A stretch of DNA of 64,000 nucleotides from Viola odorata (lineage: Eukaryota > Streptophyta > Magnoliopsida > Malpighiales > Violaceae), in assembly GCA_963691705.1 (NCBI GenBank), contig OY829541.1, positions 57,149,931 to 57,213,930 on the forward strand. The letters run 5' to 3'. Made by a program: the position numbers and the translations under genes. Below the pieces are notes generated by a model, which ran no database searches, was not told where the DNA came from, and was given only the letters and a program-made list of their open reading frames with translations. Shown one piece after another: positions 32,640 through 43,900 of this stretch. Position 1 is the stretch's first letter. Each line of letters starts with the position of its first letter.

Positions 32640-34089
32640 GCTTATAACCCTTTTTTTTTTTACATTTATCCACTTTCTTTACTTTGCTGTGGTGAAAAAC
32701 CTGTGATAGTCAGTTTCTTCATGCTGATAAAAGTTGTTGATGATTTTTTACTACAGTGATTAGTTACATGGAAGAGTATCATATTTGTTGTTCTGAAATA
32801 AGAAAAATACAGAGAAGTAAGCATTCATTTTCTTGTCTCTCTTTTGTAGGGACCTAATTGGCCATGACCTTGCCTCCTTCACACATTCTACCGAGATCCA
32901 GAAAAAGGAGAGAAAAACTGTATCTGATGAGTTAAGTGGATGAATCTGGTTCAATCATGAAAGTCTAAGAAGCTAATCTAATGGTCACAAATGCAAGCGA
33001 AGCGGCCGACTGAAGCTATTCACTAACGTGGACTACCATGAATTCCAGTTCTACCTGTTACATACAGATTGAAAGGTCAAAAATTCTGACCAGCAACTCT
33101 ATTTTTAAGAGTTTTTTTTTGCTTAAGATAAGTAGAGGAATGTCCTCTTTTGTTGCGAACTAAGAACCGATGATCCTTCTACCATTAGTTGTGTTTGTGC
33201 TCTACATTCTTCCCTGGGTTTGGCTTGAATGTGAATGATTCTTGATTTGATGAAATTGCCATTGATTATCCATTCTTCAATTTATGTCCAATTGTACCAA
33301 CGATCTGTAAACATACATGAACATTGAGAAATGAGAAACTTCAAATTTTAAACATAACAATGTCGTTGGCAGCAGAACTCAGAAAAAAATCTGACAGAAG
33401 AACACAAATTTACTCAAAAACTAGCTATCTGCTGAGGAGAAGTCTATATATATATATTAAATATAAACTGGAAAAGAAAATAACCACCAAGGGAGAGAGC
33501 GTCATTTCATTAAAGAAATTGCAAATCTTTGTTTGTTTCCTGCACTACTGCACAAGTGCTCAAAAGTTTAAACTGAGTAAGAAAGAAAAATCAGATTGGC
33601 TTGAGGTTAGAAATCAAGATTAGAGACATGTCAGAAAGACCATTTTCTTATCAGCAGAACGTCATAAGGACAAGTTTTCATGAGCAATATAACTTGGATA
33701 GCAAAATCAGATTCTACAGTTGACAATAGCATGTTTCCTTTGAGTAGAATTGAATTATCAATCTGGTTAAAAGCTTAAAATAGGAAGTGACTATCCTCGA
33801 ACGAGATTAATCTCATATCGAAAAGACAAAGAGGACACCAGGGGAGAAAAAGAGAAGAGGAAGTGTCAAACATAGAGAAATCCATCAACTATCATGAGAA
33901 TATTCAGGGAGAAGAATAGAGAATCATGTTTGTGTTTGACCTGTGTGCTAAAATGGGATATGAAATTGTAAGATTTCTTTCAGAAGATCCTTATGAGCAT
34001 GGACCATCCATCAAAAAGCAGAATTGATCCATAAAAAGACATGGAAAAACAGAAAAAGAACAAGGGAAGAACATGTAAATCAAGACAAC
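32640..34089. other. MIR408 3' region and RADIALIS-like 3' region
   Basis: No protein gene is recognised. The first part is presumably primary miRNA transcript. The last part should contain the unresolved terminal exon and 3' UTR of the minus-strand SANT gene. Confidence 0.5.
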
Positions 34090-34124
34090 CTAGTTAGTTT
34101 ATGAAAAGAGAGAAACAAACATAC

Positions 34125-34423
34125 TTGAGATGATCTTCCTCATCTGTCCAAAATACAGAGTCAATACAATCAAGTTGAAGAAAAGGCTGAGCTAATTCGC
34201 CAAAAAGTGCATGATCAAAATCACCAGACTCAATACACTTCAAATCCTCCAACAGAATCACATAATGTTTCTGCACATCTTCTGCACTCTTCTCCCCTCC
34301 AACCATGGCAGCAACCACTTTCCATCTATCTGGGTCTTGCTCATCAACTACTGCCAAAGCCATCTCAAACATCTTGTTCTCCTCCCAGCTCCATCCATAC
34401 AACACTTTAGGACAATCATCCAT
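34125..34423 (-). CDS. RADIALIS-like SANT/MYB protein, first exon
   Basis: Small single-SANT transcriptional regulator; RADIALIS-type proteins compete with DIVARICATA-type MYBs for DRIF partners. The ATG is at 34421-34423. The SANT domain has its helix Trp residues in WSWEENKMF and [13 protein letters not shown], followed by [21 protein letters not shown] tail of about 35 residues ([28 protein letters not shown]) is longer than in classic RADIALIS. The likely donor is CAA/GTATGT at 34124. The following exon is not resolved: the nearest acceptor, at 34090, would give a 35-bp intron, too short for plants. Confidence 0.75.
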
Positions 34424-36749
34424 GTCTTCTAAAAACCAATGACTCTTTTTCTCAGATTTGGTCTGTTCTGACTCTTTTCAGTTTTTTCAAGAAAATTAAG
34501 GAAGAAGACCCAGTTGGGTCAATCACATTAAAAGCGTAAGAATCTGATAAGAATCTTCTCTCCCGTAGGTTGTTTGATTCTTTGAAGATTCTAGTAGTTC
34601 CCAAGTCTTTGGGGTTTGGTTTGTCAGATTTTGTGCAGAAGAAGCTGGATCTTTTTTTGCTTTTTTTTTGGGGGGTGGGCGGGGATGGGAGGATTATTTT
34701 GTTTTGTGTCAGAGACAATTGGCCCTTCTCTTGGTGTAAGCCACTACTACTAATAGAAGAAAAAACAAATCCTAAATTCCTAAATTTTTATCCTTTCAGT
34801 CTAATTCAGTAACCAATAATCAGAAGATGACAAAACTGAATATACTTCATCAATCCTATTTCTACATGAACGTGAATCTCATCGTTTCCCTTTCTTAGGC
34901 TGGATGGATCCCCCGTGTGCGCGATTTAATACTTTAATCTTTTTAAAATAAAATTATTGATTCAAACTTTTTACGAATTAAATTAGTCACAATTTTATGA
35001 TTTAGCCTAAAATAACGGGGATGGATCCAGAACTAAACTAGTAGCATTATACCACTTTTATTTGTCATCTGCAAATGTTCACTTATGGAAAAGAACCCAG
35101 AGGTTTTATTTTGAGCTGATCAATAGATTCGTGGATTGCATATATTTTTCAATATTTCCAAGCTGTAACCACAATTTTACAATTGGGTCATTTCCAAGAC
35201 TTTTCGGTGTCGTGGGAAGGAAGCCTTGGAAAAAACTTTACTAGTAAATTGGGTAGTCCCTCTAAAGTTCTCCTGATATATTTTGCGTTACGGTAATCCC
35301 GATATACTGAAGATAGACTTGACTACAAAGCTAACTAGTGATTTAGTCAAGTTTAAGCCGAATGGGTATCTAAGGGCAAATGGCAATTAGTCAACACCTA
35401 CTTTTCCTGCTTCCCTTTTTCTTTGATGAAGGTTCTAAGCGATGAGGTAGAGCCCTTTTTCTTGATAGATTTAATATATTGACCTGTCTCCTTCAGTCCA
35501 GACAGTTTAGGACCCATGGGATTTGCACCATATCTTGGGGCTTTGGTCATAACCTTATACTACAATTCCATCGTATTTGTACAAGTGCCATATAGATAGA
35601 GCATTGATCGTCATTGATTATTTAGTGGTGAAGCATGTCATTGATTATCTAGTGGTGAAGCATCATAAAGGTATCGGGTTCAAATCTCACATTCGTCTAC
35701 ATATAAAAGAAAAAAAAATAGTTATAAGGAACCTAACAATTACGACTAGATGACCTTTGGTTTGGTTCTTTTGGTCACCTCTCTTGGTCAAGGTGGGGCA
35801 AATTTGCAATAAAAGGGTTGGTCTTGAGCCAAAAAGCCTTGGAAAGTTGTAATTGGCACCCCACTAAACTGGCGATCTCTACAATTAGTAGTAATTCTGG
35901 GAGGGTTAGGCAAAGTAGTCATGGTTTTCTTTATTAGTTTCCGGGTCAGAAGATAAGAATTAGTGGTTTTTATCATGCACTTGCGTGTGGGTTACATTAT
36001 ATTTAATGGTAGCAATAGATTAGACAAGAGGCAGCGGCAAGTAGGGGCCAAGGAGGGTATGCCCTAGATATCACAAAATTCAATTGCTAGCATAAGTTGT
36101 TAGAGGGATGTGATTTGAAATTTCTCCACCCTAAAAGCTGATTCCCACATTCAACGTAAAACTAGATTATCCTGCAAGAAATTCTTTGAGAAGAGGAGTG
36201 TTAGACAAACAAAACATCAAGAATCATGTCTCTGGCCAGTTGGCCGTTAGTGCCGCAAATGATTGGGCAGTAATTCAGCACTCTCAAATAAGACGATTGA
36301 ATCTTCGTGCATAGAGCAATTATATACCGAAAGAACAGACGAGTGGAACATATGAATCATCTGAGTTAAGTTTCACTGTTTCATTGGAGGTGGTTGATGA
36401 AGCTTAAAAAAACTTTAAAGTACCTATTCTGACTGAAAGGGGATGATTCATGCTAGTGGATTTTATTTCACATTTTTAAAAAAATGGGGTTTACCAACAG
36501 AAGAGGTTACCTCCAATGAAATGAAGTAGAAAGGTAATGATCTAGTAGTGGACATGTTGATGAAATTACAAAAAGATAAAAAAGTACTAGCTTTGGAAAA
36601 ATGGCTACTCTCTATTCTCTACCTACCTAACCTCTCCCCCACTACCAAAAATATAATCGAAGTTCATGAATAGAACAAACAGTAATTGATGGCTAAAACA
36701 ATGATACGAAAATGAGATGTGTTCGGTGGGGGAGGAACCTTGATGGCGA
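34424..36749. other. Intergenic DNA between RADIALIS-like and RF1 genes
   Basis: No gene is recognised. Promoter and leader of the SANT gene lie in the first few hundred bases. A 27-bp tandem duplication (35611-35637, 35638-35664, TAGTGGTGAAGCAT) is followed by GGGTTCAAATCTC and an A-rich tail near 35712, which could be a worn tRNA-derived SINE. Confidence 0.55.
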
Positions 36750-39547
36750 TCACTGGTCGGAACTGAAGGATGCAACTGCATCCATTTCCTGCTGCAGAAG
36801 AAGAGCATCAATGAACACATCCAAACTCTCACCCTGCATCACATCATAAATTGAATGATTGGTGATACCAACACGATGATCAGTGACCCGACCTTGAGGG
36901 AAGTTGTATGTCCGGATGCGCTCAGACCTGTCTCCACTACCAATCTGATCAAAGATGACATAGCCCCATATCATTAACAAAGACAAATACAAAAATAGCT
37001 GTATAAATTATAATAGCTGTCTATACCTGTTCCATCCGAAGTCTCGATCGACTCATCCGAAGTCTATACCTTTCCATCTCATACAGCTTTGCACACAGGA
37101 CCTTGAGGGCCTTTGCTTTGTTCTACAACCAGGAGAAAAAGCATTGATAAGTGAATGGTGAAAAATGACAGTATAATTCACATCCTAATGACACCATTAA
37201 ACTAACATGAAAAGTAAGCCACTGTGTTGGGCCGGTGGCGAGGTATTAGGGGATCTCTTAAGAGTTCACAGGTTCAATCTTGTAAACCAAAGAAAAAAAG
37301 CTAGCATGAAACGGCATTGGGACAACTTAGTGAGGCATTAAGAAGGTGAACAAAGTTGAAGTCCTCCTCTAATATGATGTGCAAAATTAATTGGCATCAA
37401 CACAAAGCAGGTCGGTGTTCTTCAGGAAAGCCACCAACAGAATTTACCATCAAACTAGGGGATCTGTGTCTAATAGATTAGCATGTAGAGATGATATCCA
37501 TTGCATTAAAAGATAGGATACAATTCTGATCCAAGGACGGACAACACTGATGCAAGATGCAAATAAGTAGCGACCACTACAGACCCTTTACCATATGTTG
37601 CGACCGTTCATCTTGGATGGCCACAACAATCCCAGTTGGAGCATGAGTTATCCTAACAGCACTGTTGGTGGTATTAGCATGCTGACCACCTGAACCGCCA
37701 GATCTGTAAGTGTCGATTTTCAAATCTTCATTCCTCAACTGAACATCCACCTGCAGAAGCCCCAAATACGACAGAATATTATTCCAATCATGTCACACAC
37801 AGAAATCGGAATCAACAGTACAAATGCTTATACTCTATCAACAACCTTCTCAAGCAATGTTTACAGACTTCAATACCTCATCAGCTTGAGGAAGGATAGC
37901 AACAGACACTGCACTGGTGTGAACTCTTCCAGCCTTTTCAGTCACTGGGACACGCTGCGAAAAGCAAACTGTTAGTCATATCTACCAGAAGTCGCATATA
38001 ATTCATTAAGGAGCCAACATTGATACCTGAACTCTATGAATTCCACTCTCAAATTTAAGTTTCCCAAAAACATCAACTCCTGAGATTGCAGCACTAGCTT
38101 CCTGCCAAGGAAAAAGTTGGAGACCTCAGTGGCAAAGGATATAAAGGATGAGCAAACTTGATAAAGCCTTTTCCTCGAAGAAAAAAATGAAGATGGGTAC
38201 AAAGAAGAGCAAACTTGATACAGCATTAAACAGGTACAAGCAGTGTACTCCACAAACAAACTAGATGCTATCTGTAAGATGGATGTCCATACCTTGTATC
38301 CTTTCAGTTCAGACTCTGTTATATCAACCACTTCAAATTTCCAACCCTTCACATGTGCGAATCTCTCGTACCTGTTGGGATATGTAGCATTCTTAGACAA
38401 GGAGTTGTCAACAAAATTGAGAAAAAGTGATTGTAGTGATAGTATTCCAAAAGCTTACATTTTGAATATATCCATGGCAAACAAAGAAGCCTCTTCCCCT
38501 CCACTTCCTGATTCAAATTATTGTCAACTTGAAGATAACTTAAAGACAGAAATGCCTTAAAAATATTTTTTGATATTTGCGCCAAGATTTTTAGGTGCAG
38601 TATAAAACTTCAGGTGTACTGTTAAGCACTAAATGCATTACCTGCTCTCACCTCCAAAATGCAATCCCTCTCATCAGCATCATCCTTCGGAAGTAACAAC
38701 TTCAGCAATAAATTCTGTAGTCTCTTCTCCTCTTCCAAGGCCTGAGTCAACTCCTCATTTGCCATATCCATCATGTCTCTTTCTTCTTGACATTCATCCA
38801 CCAGTGATCTCAAACTGACAATCTCCTACAATAACAAAGACAAAATTTAAATCTAGAAGACTAAACAACGCTATCCTTATAGCTTCCAATAATAGCTAAA
38901 AGCACAGAGACAATGGGCTTATGTCTCATTTCTTTCCTTAACTATGATTTAGAGAAAAAACTAAAATTCACAACAACCCAATACCTTTTGTTTAGTTCTC
39001 AACTTATTAATAAGGCTCATAGAATCCTTTAGCTTCCGTAGTTCTTTATTAGCATTCGAATATTCCTCCGGTGAGGCTTCTGGCTGTCTTCAACCAAACA
39101 CAAGCATGTATAAACGCCAAAACCACACACAATACCCCAAAAACTCGAAAAGGTAATGAACAAAATATGGATACCATAACCACGCATAATTACCCGGTTC
39201 ATGAAATTTTCAAGAGAAGCACTCCTGTGTTCAATAGCTAATAGCCTTTGCTCCATGATTCTAATCAGGTCAGGAGACAACTGCGGTCCCAATTCTGTGG
39301 AGGTAATAAATACCATAAGATCAAATTTTGATACAAAGTTTCGACTTTTTAACAAGAAAGACGAGAGAAAACACTTACCGGTTGAGAAACGGCGAGAAAT
39401 GGAGAGGTAAGCATTGGCAGTTGTGGGACGAATACTCAGTTTCCCATTACATGAGCTTGCATGCGAGAATGCGGAGAGACTGGCCGATTTAAGCTGGCGA
39501 TTTAATGCGCGAACCGCATCGGTGGTCCGCTTAAACCCTCCGATCAT
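36750..39547 (-). CDS. Organellar peptide chain release factor 1 (RF1), 427 aa
   Basis: Class I release factor that recognises UAA/UAG and triggers peptide release on organellar ribosomes. Eleven exons (39547-39379, 39294-39194, 39083-38985, 38825-38642, 38507-38459, 38371-38293, 38101-38027, 37954-37877, 37750-37592, 37122-37027, 36944-36750), all GT-AG, total 1284 nt in frame. The N-terminus is basic and Ser/Arg-rich ([27 protein letters not shown]), fitting a transit peptide, probably mitochondrial. Domain 1 is coiled coil ([19 protein letters not shown]). The catalytic GGQ lies in [18 protein letters not shown]. The C-terminus carries the family text [14 protein letters not shown]. The first in-frame ATG is at 39547. 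A separate out-of-frame ATG at 39608 opens a 7-codon upstream ORF. Organelle assignment is inference. Confidence 0.95.
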
Positions 39548-40088
39548 TCTCACCACTGACCAGAGGAAAGGAAGTGAAGCCTTACTAAAACCACCCCAGC
39601 TCAAGCATCCAGTTTTGGGTTACGCCGGGAGTCCAAACGCTGTCGTTTTGTTTTTCTTTTTTCTTGCTTTATTTTCAATTTCGCCGTTAAGTATTAATTC
39701 TCATCTTGCTTTTTAGTTTTTTTTTTTCAGTGGTAGTTTTGATATATAAAGTTATGAAATTTTGTGCTGCTTACTTCATTTGTGGTGGTATTAATAGGGG
39801 AAAGTTTCCGTTTTCACCCAAATTTCAGATTCAAACACAAGAGAGAGGGAATCGAGGTTAGCGTTGAGCCAAGTCGAAACCGCCGTCGTCGTCGTCAGCG
39901 CAGGTAGGGGCACCCTCGTCTTCTCCAGCGTGGGAAACTGAGAACGTCATTTGTTCAGAGCCTATTTTTGGACGCTAAAGCGTCATTTGTTACGCACCAG
40001 AGAAAGTACTATTTTTTAGTTGAAACTATGTATCAATAAAAACCAAAATTAATTTACAATTTTACCCCACGTAAAACAGCCAAAGATG
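39548..40088. other. Divergent intergenic region
   Basis: Holds the RF1 promoter (minus) and a GC-rich block with CGTCGTCGTCGT near 39880. No gene is recognised. Confidence 0.55.
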
Positions 40089-40090
40089 TA

Positions 40091-40217
40091 CTACCTCTGT
40101 CCTCAAATAACTGTTACTTTGAAACAATAACAAAAAGTAGCTCAAACACTAAAAAGTCAAGTAATGTGTACAGTAACAAAAAGTACCAAAACGACATCTA
40201 TTTCAGGACGGAGGTAG
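40091..40217. mobile_element. Stowaway-like MITE, 127 bp
   Basis: The ends are CTACCTCTGTCCTCAAATA and, inverted, CTACCTCCGTCCTGAAATA (17 of 19 match). TA lies at both borders (40089-40090 and 40218-40219). This is typical of Stowaway MITEs. Confidence 0.85.
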
Positions 40218-40997
40218 TAGTAAATAAGAGTAAGGGAAACTTAAGGGTGGTAATTTTTTAAAGAATAAATATCACTATTTTTTTCTAATTTTTCTTTATT
40301 AAGGAATAGTTCATGTCTATGATTTTAGTTTAAAGATTCCATAAGATGATTATTTTAGATGAAATGTTACCTATAAATTGTAAAAACTCATTCTCTAAAT
40401 TAAAACGGAGAGAGTAATTTATTTTAGAAAAAAAAGAAAATAATTACTACAACTATTTATTTTTGTAATTGAAATCATAACTATTTTTCTGTTTAAGAAA
40501 AGGAGAATTAATTTTACTTTTAAAAAAACTATGAAAGTACAAAATAGACATCTATAATTATTAATTACCCTTTCTTTTACCGGTATTTAATTAGTTAATT
40601 ACCCTATCGCTGCATTAATTTACAACTAACATCATAAATATTTTTTTCTGGTAAAACACATCTAACATTGTTGTTATTATTTTTTCAGACATTTTACATC
40701 TGACATTGTAATAATACCACAACCACACGAATCAACAAAAACCCAAATAATTGCAACACACAAAGGTATCATCTTCATCATCACCATGACTAATGAATGG
40801 TCCAATAGCCATCCACTAAAATCTCTTACAACCAGGACAGGACAACATTAAATTAATAATGTCTCCTTTTGAACATCATTAAATCAGTCATTTACTTCTG
40901 CTTCTACTACTAATGTAATAAAAAAAATATAAGAAATAAATAAAAAAATATACCAACGAAGAAAAACCTGGTTACAAGGGGGCTTACACTAACCGAA
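40218..40997 (+). other. AT-rich upstream region of the J-protein gene
   Basis: No coding sequence is recognised. It presumably contains the promoter and leader of the J-domain gene. Confidence 0.55.
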
Positions 40998-43900
40998 ATG
41001 CAGGGTGATGAAGCCAGGGTCTTGCTAGGCTTCCCTCCCAATTCCCGCCCCTCCTCCTCTCAGGTATTAACCCACCATACCCATATACCCTAACTTCTCT
41101 TTTATTTCATTTCAATCAAATATCCTTGTTTAATTTTTGATCTTCTTGCTGTGGTGTTATGGTGTCTTAATTGACAAATCTAGGGTTCTACTTATTGTCA
41201 ATGATGAAAGACTTGCTAGTTTTCTTTCTCCTTCTTATTTGCTCATCTGGGTCAAACTGGGTACTTTAAAGTTAGTGTCTTTCGTGATTTCTGCTTATGG
41301 GTTTTTTCTTTTAATGTTGCTGGTAAAAGGGGTTCATGTAAATTGTAGACGTTTCTCAATCTAAAGATGGATTTTTTGTTTGTTCTTCTTCTCTGCTGTG
41401 AAATTGGGTGACAGATTAAAGCTGCTTATAAAAAGAAGGTGTGGGAATCTCATCCTGACCTTTTTCCAACACATAAAAAGCCTTGTGCTGAGTCTAAGTT
41501 CAAGTTGGTAAGTATTTGGTTATTTTCAACATCTGAACTATGTGATACTGTTGCTTTAGAGGCCTGACCTTGCTGATTGCATGTGATACAGATATCAGAG
41601 GCTTACACTTTCTTGCTGACTGGTAATTCTGCTTTCCTTAGATATTAATTAATTAATTTATGAGACAGTAAAATAGAATAGCCACGGAAAATCATGGTTT
41701 GCAAGCTCCCAAATAGATGACAACTTGTTGGACAGAACTGCAACTGTCACCAGACACTAGTGACTTAGCATAAATGCACTATGTCAGAATTTGTTAATGG
41801 GTGTGCCATATAGATTCTTGGAACTGGTCTGTTGTCAAGTCCTTCAGTATTGTTTTGCTTGTTTTGCAAATGCTGAAATAAGCTTGACTTGATGAGATAT
41901 TGATGTGAGCTTGTAGATTTACAATATTTGATTTCTTCCCATTTCCTGTTTTATGAGTTTCCAGCTGTTGTAGTTTTGATATTTAGCTGAGGATTACTCA
42001 ATGCACCCTTTTAGAAGAAACATAAATAAGTCAACTGGGTGTTTCGGGTACCAACAGCGAGTTGCAGTTGGGAAGGGATTTCTAGTGTTTCAGAAAAGGT
42101 ATGTATGCTTTAAGTTTAAGACTATGTTCAATTTCCTTATTTTTTGGGTGCATACTATTGATGAATTAAGTGTTATCCATTTCATTTCATTCTCTTTTTC
42201 TCTCTATTTTCTGCACTGCTGTTGCTATCATTGTTTTTGTTACACCATATCCTATTATTTGGCTGCCTGTAGATGTTTACAACCTCTTGCTATCTTGCTT
42301 TCTCTTTTAACAGCCAAATGATATAAAGTTTCTGCTGCTGTTCAGCTACTTGCCAAATTGTTGAAGAGATGTCCACCCTGCGATCTTCAGGATATGTTGA
42401 TCCTGGATGGGAGCATGGCACTGCTCAAGATGATAGGAAAAAGAAGGTCAAATGCAACTATTGTGGGAAAGTAGTTAGTGGTGGAATATTCAGGTTGAAG
42501 CAACACTTAGCTAGATTGTCTGGTGAAGTTACTCACTGTGATAAGGTTCCGGATGAAGTATGCTTCAATATGAGAAAAAACCTGGAAGGATGCCGCTCTG
42601 GTCGAAAACGAAGGCAACCTGAACATGAACAGCCATCTTTGACTTTTCACTCTAATGAGTACAATGATACAGAAGAAGCGCCTGAAAGTTATAAACTAAA
42701 GGGCAAGAAAGTGGTTGGTGACAAGAACTTGGTCATAAGATTTACTCCTCTTCGTTCATTAGGATATGTGGATCCTGGGTGGGAGCATTGTGTTGCTCAA
42801 GATGAAAAGAAAAAAAAGGTAAAATGCAATTACTGTGAAAAATTAATTAGTGGAGGCATAAATCGTTTTAAGCAACATCTGGCTAGGATTCCTGGAGAAG
42901 TTTCCTACTGTGATAAGGCACCGGAGGAAGTATATCTTAAAATCAAGGAGAACATGAAATGGCACCGCGCTGGCAGAAGGAGTAGGAAACCTAATACTAA
43001 GGAGATATCCTCCTTTTATATGAATTCAGATAATGAAGATGAAGTAGATGAGCAGGACAGAAGGCCACTGCAATGTTTAAATAAGGATGTTCTCACCATT
43101 GATGATAAAGTTTCTGACAATGACATAAGAAACAACATCAATGAGAGGTCCCCTGGTAGTAGTGGAAATGGTTCTGAACCTATGTTGAGAAGATCAAGAT
43201 TGGATTCAGTGTTTTTGAAGTCTGTTAAAAGCCAGACTGCATCACACTACAAGCAAGCAAAGGCGAAGAACATTGAGAAGAAAGCTCGAAAGGAGGTCTT
43301 ATCATCCATCTGCAAATTCTTTTATCATGCTGGAGTCCCTTCAAATGCTGCAAATTCCCCATATTTCCATAAAATGCTGGAGATGGTTGGCCAGTATGGT
43401 CAAGGGTTGCAGGCTCCTTCAAGCAGATTGATATCTGGTCGTTTTCTTCAGGATGAAATCACCACAATTAAAGATTATTTAGAAGAATTTAAAGCATCTT
43501 GGGCAATTACGGGTTGTTCGATCTTGGCTGATAGTTGGAACAATCTCCAGGGTAGGACATCTATTAACTTTTTGGTTTCTTGTCCTCGAGGTGCATGTTT
43601 CTTTTCTTCCTATGATGCTACTGATATCATTGACGACGCTACTAGCCTTTTCAAGCTGTTTGATAAAGTCGTCGAGGAAGTTGGTGAGGAAAATGTCATT
43701 CAGGTAATTGAGGATGTTTTTCTTTTCAGGAAAAAGAAATCTCCTTTTTTTCTTCCTTTTATGTATACTTCTTGATCACCTCTCCTGATAAGACATTTTT
43801 ACCTTTCTTCTGTCATAGATTATCACAAAGAATACCGCCAGTTTTAAGACAGCTGGGAAGATGCTTGAAGAGAAAAGAAGGAATTTATTTTGGACACCAT

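Noticed and set aside
34084..34124. A 35-bp intron and tiny terminal exon for the RADIALIS-like gene
   Set aside because: Shorter than functional plant introns (about 60-70 bp); the real terminal exon is left open.
35600..35720. tRNA-derived SINE (TAGTGGTGAAGC box, GGGTTCAAATC box, A-rich tail)
   Set aside because: Box spacing is disturbed by a 27-bp duplication and no target duplication was found; too weak to list as an element.
42001..42321. 106-codon ORF upstream of the BED gene
   Set aside because: It runs across a probable donor (GTATGT near 42100) and pyrimidine-rich intron sequence; more likely leader exon plus intron than a protein.
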